Shown: one piece after another, positions 50,245 to 54,279 of the stretch
How the letters are laid out: the number at the start of each line of letters is the position of its first letter
How positions within the stretch are numbered: the stretch's first letter is position 1
Assembly (NCBI GenBank): GCA_024643385.1
Contig: JAHEMZ010000011.1
Span: 1 to 54,279, forward strand
Direction: 5' to 3'
DNA: 54,279 bases
Source: Flavobacteriaceae bacterium
Lineage (GTDB): Bacteria > Bacteroidota > Bacteroidia > Flavobacteriales > Flavobacteriaceae
Program-made: the position numbers and the translations under genes
Notes under the pieces: model-generated
Told to the model about the DNA's origin: nothing
The model's input: the letters and a program-made list of their open reading frames with translations, nothing else
Databases searched by the model: none

Positions 50245-51543
50245 ATGAAAATTATTAACTATATAACAGTTATTACGATTTTAAGTGTTGGGCTTACTGC
50301 ATGGGCACAACAAACCCCGGCTCAGAAGCAGTCAGAAATCCTAACATTATCAGGAGCTACTGCTCATATCGGAAACGGAACGGTCATCGTAAACAGTAAT
50401 ATCACTTTTGAAAACGGAAGGATAACGGCTGTTGGCGGACCCTCCTCACCGGTTCGGGGTAAAGTAGTAGATATAAGCGGTCAACATATCTATCCCGGGA
50501 TCATTGCGCCGGTTTCCACCTTAGGACTTGTAGAAATAGATGCCGTACGCCCTACTCAGGATGAAGATGAAATTGGGGATTACCTTCCCAATATCCGAAG
50601 TTTAATTGCCTATAATGCGGAAAGTAAATTAGTTGAGAGTTCGAGACCCAATGGAATATTATTAGCACAGATCGCTCCACAGGGAGGAACGATTTCCGGA
50701 ACTTCGTCCATCGTTCAATTGGACGCCTGGAATTGGGAAGATGCCGCGGTAAAAGTCGATGACGGCATTCATCTTCATTGGCCTAATTCCTACAGCCAAG
50801 GTCGCTGGTGGATGGGTGAAGATCGTGGATGGAAACCCAACAAAAAGTATGAAAAAGTAATTACGGAGATCAACACCTATCTTGCCAATGCCTCAGCTTA
50901 TGGGAAAACAACTTCCCCCAATGCAAATGAAGGGTTTAAAGCTACCCTCGGACTTTTTGACGGCGCTAAAAAATTATATCTCTACGCCGATGGTGAAAAA
51001 GAGATCATCGATGGCATCACCCTTTGTAAAGAAGCAGGGATCAAAAATATTGTACTCGTAGGGGGTTATGAAGCCTATAAGATCATCGACTTTTTAAAAC
51101 AAAATAACATACCCGTTATCGTAGATAGAGTACACGCGACGCCACAAGGAGATGATGATGACTATGATCTTCCTTACAAACTTCCCAAACTATTATCAGA
51201 CGGAGGACTTATGGTTAGCTTAAATGCAGTAGGTCAAATGGAACGCATGAATACCCGTAACCTGCCTTTCTATGCCGGACAGGTAGTTGGCCAGGGCTTG
51301 GATAAAGAAGAAGCATTAAAAATGATTACCTCTAATACCGCTAAAATTTTGGGGATCGATACAGATTATGGATCATTGGAAACCGGAAAAAGCGCTACCT
51401 TTTTTGTTTCTGAAGGGGATGCGCTCGATATGCGGACCAATCAAGTGACACATGCCTTTATTGATGGCCGAGCTGTTTCTTTAGAGACCCATCAAACGGA
51501 ACTCTGGAAACGCTATGCTGAAAAATACGGCCAAGAAGATTAA
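50245..51543 (+). CDS. Amidohydrolase-like protein lacking the metal-binding HxH
   Basis: A signal peptide (to about residue 22, AWAQ) is followed by the beta-sandwich start of amidohydrolases (T-L-S-G-A-T-A-H-I-G-N-G, I-T-F-E-N-G-R-I-T-A-V-G-G). Where HxH should follow H-I-Y-P-G-I-I the sequence reads A-P-V-S-T-L-G-L, and the terminal Asp region reads V-S-L-N-A-V-G-Q. The C-terminal G-S-L-E-T-G-K-S-A-T-F-F-V strand block is intact. It begins 7 bp after the tandem amidohydrolase and resembles its inactive N-half, so the two probably form one complex. A pseudoenzyme or scaffold role is inference. Confidence 0.85.
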   Translation: MKIINYITVITILSVGLTAWAQQTPAQKQSEILTLSGATAHIGNGTVIVNSNITFENGRITAVGGPSSPVRGKVVDISGQHIYPGIIAPVSTLGLVEIDAVRPTQDEDEIGDYLPNIRSLIAYNAESKLVESSRPNGILLAQIAPQGGTISGTSSIVQLDAWNWEDAAVKVDDGIHLHWPNSYSQGRWWMGEDRGWKPNKKYEKVITEINTYLANASAYGKTTSPNANEGFKATLGLFDGAKKLYLYADGEKEIIDGITLCKEAGIKNIVLVGGYEAYKIIDFLKQNNIPVIVDRVHATPQGDDDDYDLPYKLPKLLSDGGLMVSLNAVGQMERMNTRNLPFYAGQVVGQGLDKEEALKMITSNTAKILGIDTDYGSLETGKSATFFVSEGDALDMRTNQVTHAFIDGRAVSLETHQTELWKRYAEKYGQED

Positions 51544-51570
51544 ACCATAATTCTTCAAGAAATAACAATT

Positions 51571-51598
51571 CAAAAACGGGCAATGATGCCCGTTTTTG
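51571..51598 (+). terminator. Rho-independent terminator after the amidohydrolase pair
   Basis: CAAAAACGGGCA pairs perfectly with TGCCCGTTTTTG around ATGA, then GTT-rich sequence follows. It is 28 bp past the stop. Confidence 0.9.
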
Positions 51599-51660
51599 TT
51601 GTTTAAAATATATTAGATTATTAGGTACCTTTACGTTTCTTAATGATCATACAACAAACA

Positions 51661-54057
51661 ATGATGACCGTAAAACCATTTATTTTTATTTCATTATTAG
51701 GCGGTCTCATGTCATGTACAGATAACTCGACCCCTAATTTTAATGAATTAACGCAAGGATCTCCATTCATAGAAGGAAAATCCAATTATCTTCCCTCGCC
51801 CATGGTGACCGCCGGTGATCGGGTCTATATGGTCGGACATCAAGATGGTTCTTTTCCTGACTTGGGATGGCATATCCAAGGAGAAATGGGTGGTATCTGG
51901 GATCACCCTGTAAAGTTGATGGATGGTTTTGATATCGGTCTTTCCATTCAGGAAAAACAGTTTCGTCTGGATCAGGCTACTCAATTCATTAATTATCCAT
52001 ATGCCAATAAACATGTATTCCAATGGGAAGAGGAAGCATTGACCATAGAGCGATGGCAATTTGTTCCCGATGGCAAAGAAGGTCTTGTCGTTCAAATAAT
52101 CATTAATAACCAAGGCGCATCCAAAGAAGTGGCGATCTCCTTTACGGGACATACCGATCTAAGACCTACCTGGTTGGGCGATAGAACGCAAATGATCGAT
52201 GGTCCTGATAAGGCTACCTGGAACAATGATTTAAATACTTGGATCGTCAAGGATAGTTTAAATTCTTGGTATAATCTCTTCGGAAGTGATATCGCTCCTG
52301 TGAGTCACAATGAGATCAGACCCTACACAAAACTAGGAATGGGAAGTTCGAATGAAATTAGGTATAAACTCGCATTAAAACCCGGTCCAAATACCATTGA
52401 TTTTTTTATAGCAGGTTCCTATCGATCTAAAGCGGCCGCCCGGGATAATTATGAGGCTATTAAGGAGCATTACACCACCTATCTCTCAGCCAAAAGAAAG
52501 CGTTATGAAAACCTTGCTCAAAGATCAAAACTTACTATCCCGGACAAAAATTTACAAGAAACCTTTGAATGGTTAAAATACAATTGCGACTGGCTTGTGC
52601 GCACGGTTCCTGAAATCGGTACCGGGATCACCGCCGGTCTCCCCGACTACCCCTGGTGGTTTGGTGTGGATAGCGAATATGCCTTACAAGGCTATATGGC
52701 CATTGGACAAACAGACGCGGTCTACAAAACCATTCATCTTCTCGACAGTGTATCGGAAGCACTCAATGGCAATGGTCGTATCATCCATGAAATGTCCACC
52801 AACGGTGCCGTTTTCAATCCGGGAAATATCAATGAAACGCCTCAATTTGCTTCCCTGATATGGAAGATCTATCAATGGAATGGCGATAAGGCTTTCCTTC
52901 AGAAATATGCGCCCACCATCGAAAAGGGATTGGAATGGCTTATGACAGCGAATGATGCCGATGGCAATCTGTTTCCGGATGGGTTCGGTATGATGGAAAT
53001 TCACGGGATGGACAGTGAGATGATCGATGTGGCGTCCTACACACAAAAAGCCTTTGCGGATGCTTCTAAAATAGAGCAGGCCATGGGAAATACAGAAAAA
53101 GCAGAATTTTATGCGGCACGCGCTTCCTTGCTGAAGGAAAAGATCAACTCTGACTTCTGGAGTGAGGATTTTGCATCCTATGCTGATTTTATAGGCACCG
53201 ATCAACAGGCATTACGATTGTTGGAAGATGCCATCGTACGTGCGGATACTTTGAACAAACCCTGGGCAGTGGAAGAGCTGGAACAGACCAAAAATGCCAT
53301 TCTAAAAAATCCTTCTCGGAAAAATCGTCCCTTCGTTCTCCATCATAATTGGGTCGTGAACACACCCATGGAAACGGGCATTGCCACATCGGATAAAGCA
53401 CTAAAAGCACTTTCTACCGCTGAAAAGTTTGTCAATCCCTTTGGTGTCTTTGTCACCGGAATCGATCGGGATGCTTCAGCAGGAAGCGATGAAGGCTCCT
53501 TTCAAGGGAGTAAGATATTTTCTTATACCGGAGCGGTAATGACCCTTCCTACCGGAGTACAAGCTATTGCCGAAAACAATTATGGACGACCGGACCAAGC
53601 CTTGAACTACCTGGAAAGAATGACAAGAACCTTCAGTTATGCCTTTCCCGGCAGTATCTACGAAGTTTCTCCAGATTATGGTATGATGACACAGGCCTGG
53701 AACATTTATAGTTTTGCCATTCCTATCGTAGAACAATTCTTTGGCATAGAGCCTAATGCTGCGGAAAGAAAAGTGAGCGTAAGTCCGCAAATGCCGAGCT
53801 CATGGGAAGAAGCTTCTTTAGAAAATGTACAGGTAGGAACCAATGAAATTTCCGTCTTTTACCAACGATCCGAACAAATTGTAAAGATCAAGGTGAATCA
53901 AAACAAACCCGATTGGCAATTGGAACTGGTTATGCCAAAAACAAAGAATAGCTCTTATAGGGTGGTTCAAGGAGCTCCGGAGGTAGAAGAGACAAGTTCA
54001 AGTTATCGCTTCACTTCCACCGCAAAAGTAATAGAAATTGAAATCTCAAATGAGTAA
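51661..54057 (+). CDS. Lipoprotein six-hairpin glycosidase (glycogen-debranching-like)
   Basis: The start is a lipoprotein leader (lipobox G-L-M-S-C); ATGs at 51643, 51661 and 51664 are all possible and I prefer 51661. The N-terminal 250 residues are beta-rich. The remainder forms an (alpha/alpha)6 barrel: PWWFGVDSEYALQGYMAIG, H-E-M-S-T-N-G-A-V-F-N-P-G-N, GLEWLMTANDADGNLFPDG, HHNWVVNTPMETGIA and SDEGSFQGSKIFSYTGAVM. Acidic residues in the PWWFGVDSE and G-M-D-S-E-M stretches are candidate catalysts. The fold matches amylo-glucosidase/debranching-type proteins. Sugar specificity is unknown. Its end overlaps an esterase gene. Confidence 0.85.
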   Translation: MMTVKPFIFISLLGGLMSCTDNSTPNFNELTQGSPFIEGKSNYLPSPMVTAGDRVYMVGHQDGSFPDLGWHIQGEMGGIWDHPVKLMDGFDIGLSIQEKQFRLDQATQFINYPYANKHVFQWEEEALTIERWQFVPDGKEGLVVQIIINNQGASKEVAISFTGHTDLRPTWLGDRTQMIDGPDKATWNNDLNTWIVKDSLNSWYNLFGSDIAPVSHNEIRPYTKLGMGSSNEIRYKLALKPGPNTIDFFIAGSYRSKAAARDNYEAIKEHYTTYLSAKRKRYENLAQRSKLTIPDKNLQETFEWLKYNCDWLVRTVPEIGTGITAGLPDYPWWFGVDSEYALQGYMAIGQTDAVYKTIHLLDSVSEALNGNGRIIHEMSTNGAVFNPGNINETPQFASLIWKIYQWNGDKAFLQKYAPTIEKGLEWLMTANDADGNLFPDGFGMMEIHGMDSEMIDVASYTQKAFADASKIEQAMGNTEKAEFYAARASLLKEKINSDFWSEDFASYADFIGTDQQALRLLEDAIVRADTLNKPWAVEELEQTKNAILKNPSRKNRPFVLHHNWVVNTPMETGIATSDKALKALSTAEKFVNPFGVFVTGIDRDASAGSDEGSFQGSKIFSYTGAVMTLPTGVQAIAENNYGRPDQALNYLERMTRTFSYAFPGSIYEVSPDYGMMTQAWNIYSFAIPIVEQFFGIEPNAAERKVSVSPQMPSSWEEASLENVQVGTNEISVFYQRSEQIVKIKVNQNKPDWQLELVMPKTKNSSYRVVQGAPEVEETSSSYRFTSTAKVIEIEISNE

Positions 54058-54279
54058 TAGAAAAACCTTACTGCTTGTCATTTTCGTTTCCTTAGGGTTG
54101 ATGTCCTTCAATAAATTTGCCCCCTGTGAAACAAATAGTCAAGTCCTTCAAGGAACTATCGATTCAAAAATATTGGGTAAAAAAGTAGCCTATGAAATAT
54201 ATCTTCCTTTTAAAGAAAACGACGCAAAAATTTCCTATCCCGTGTTGTATCTTTTGCACGGTCATGGAGGGGATGAGAC
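54050..54279 (+). CDS. Esterase/alpha-beta hydrolase, truncated by window end
   Basis: The reading frame starts with ATG at 54050, overlapping the glycosidase stop by 8 bp. The visible 76 residues include a signal-like start (KTLLLVIFVSLGLMSF), a beta-strand region with Q-G-T-I-D-S and the oxyanion-hole segment YPVLYLLHGHGGDE typical of the esterase D / antigen 85 family. The nucleophile lies beyond the window. Coupling with the glycosidase suggests joint action on an acylated polysaccharide or glycoside, which is inference. Confidence 0.8.
   Translation, partial: MSNRKTLLLVIFVSLGLMSFNKFAPCETNSQVLQGTIDSKILGKKVAYEIYLPFKENDAKISYPVLYLLHGHGGDE

Noticed and set aside
1-54279. Mobile elements, prophage, CRISPR or a defence system
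   Set aside because: No transposase, integrase, phage gene or regularly spaced repeats; operons are compact with even composition and core functions.

Overview
The window looks like a chromosomal segment of a marine-type Flavobacteriaceae bacterium (phylum Bacteroidota). The evidence is a gliding-motility lipoprotein gene (gldI), families typical of Bacteroidota (DUF4252 pair, DUF3810, DUF5683, WbqC, split mutA/mutB, outer-membrane FadL/OmpP1 protein), many SPII lipoproteins, and promoters whose -7 element is TANNTTTG rather than the E. coli -10. Most of the window is ordinary, densely packed core genome. I see no phage, insertion sequence, CRISPR array or defence island.

Layout. 0.3-5.4 kb (minus): CarboxypepD_reg-like protein, DEAD-box RNA helicase with a Gly/Arg/Ser tail, RdgB, VOC protein, SRPBCC protein, TrmH. 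5.5-8.3 kb (plus): class III sirtuin, a helical unknown, purB. 8.3-10.4 kb (minus): ECF sigma factor, membrane anti-sigma-like protein and two DUF4252 proteins. 10.5-11.9 kb (plus): S41 protease lipoprotein. 12.0-21.7 kb: ribosome hibernation factor and universal stress protein, a lipoprotein TIM-barrel, a FadL-type porin, an exported HIT protein, tRNA-Pro(GGG) with a decayed partial copy, and a sulfide/sulfur-relay cluster (SQR, TusE, DsrE) followed by YceI and a porin. 21.9-33.2 kb (plus): udk, divIC-like, mutA, a lipoprotein, mutB, an SDR of the dienoyl-CoA-reductase type, parA, parB, DUF5683, dapB, lepB, wbqC. 33.2-39.4 kb (minus): endonuclease/exonuclease/phosphatase-fold protein, two rhomboid proteases, mutL, a small membrane protein, ribH, a TPR protein. 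39.5-44.5 kb: recF, a lipocalin-like lipoprotein, dciA, ndk (minus), DHH phosphoesterase, gldI, a cyclophilin-FKBP fusion. 44.6-54.3 kb: pepD (minus), DUF3810 putative metalloprotease, two amidohydrolase-family proteins, a six-hairpin glycosidase lipoprotein, and a truncated esterase.

The most interesting signal is regulatory. Four promoters between 13.2 and 21.8 kb (hpf-usp, FadL-like porin, sqr-tusE-dsrE, yceI-porin) each carry a 12-bp dyad TGAY-N4-RTCA. In all four the dyad centre lies exactly 29.5 bp upstream of the first T of the -7 box, which puts it near -41.5. No clear -33 TTG is present at the expected spacing. This is the geometry of a Crp/Fnr-type class II activator, and it ties ribosome hibernation, stress protein, sulfide oxidation/sulfur transfer and outer-membrane transport into one candidate regulon. 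No Crp/Fnr gene lies in the window, so the regulator and its signal are unknown.

All function calls come from reading motifs by eye; no database search was run.
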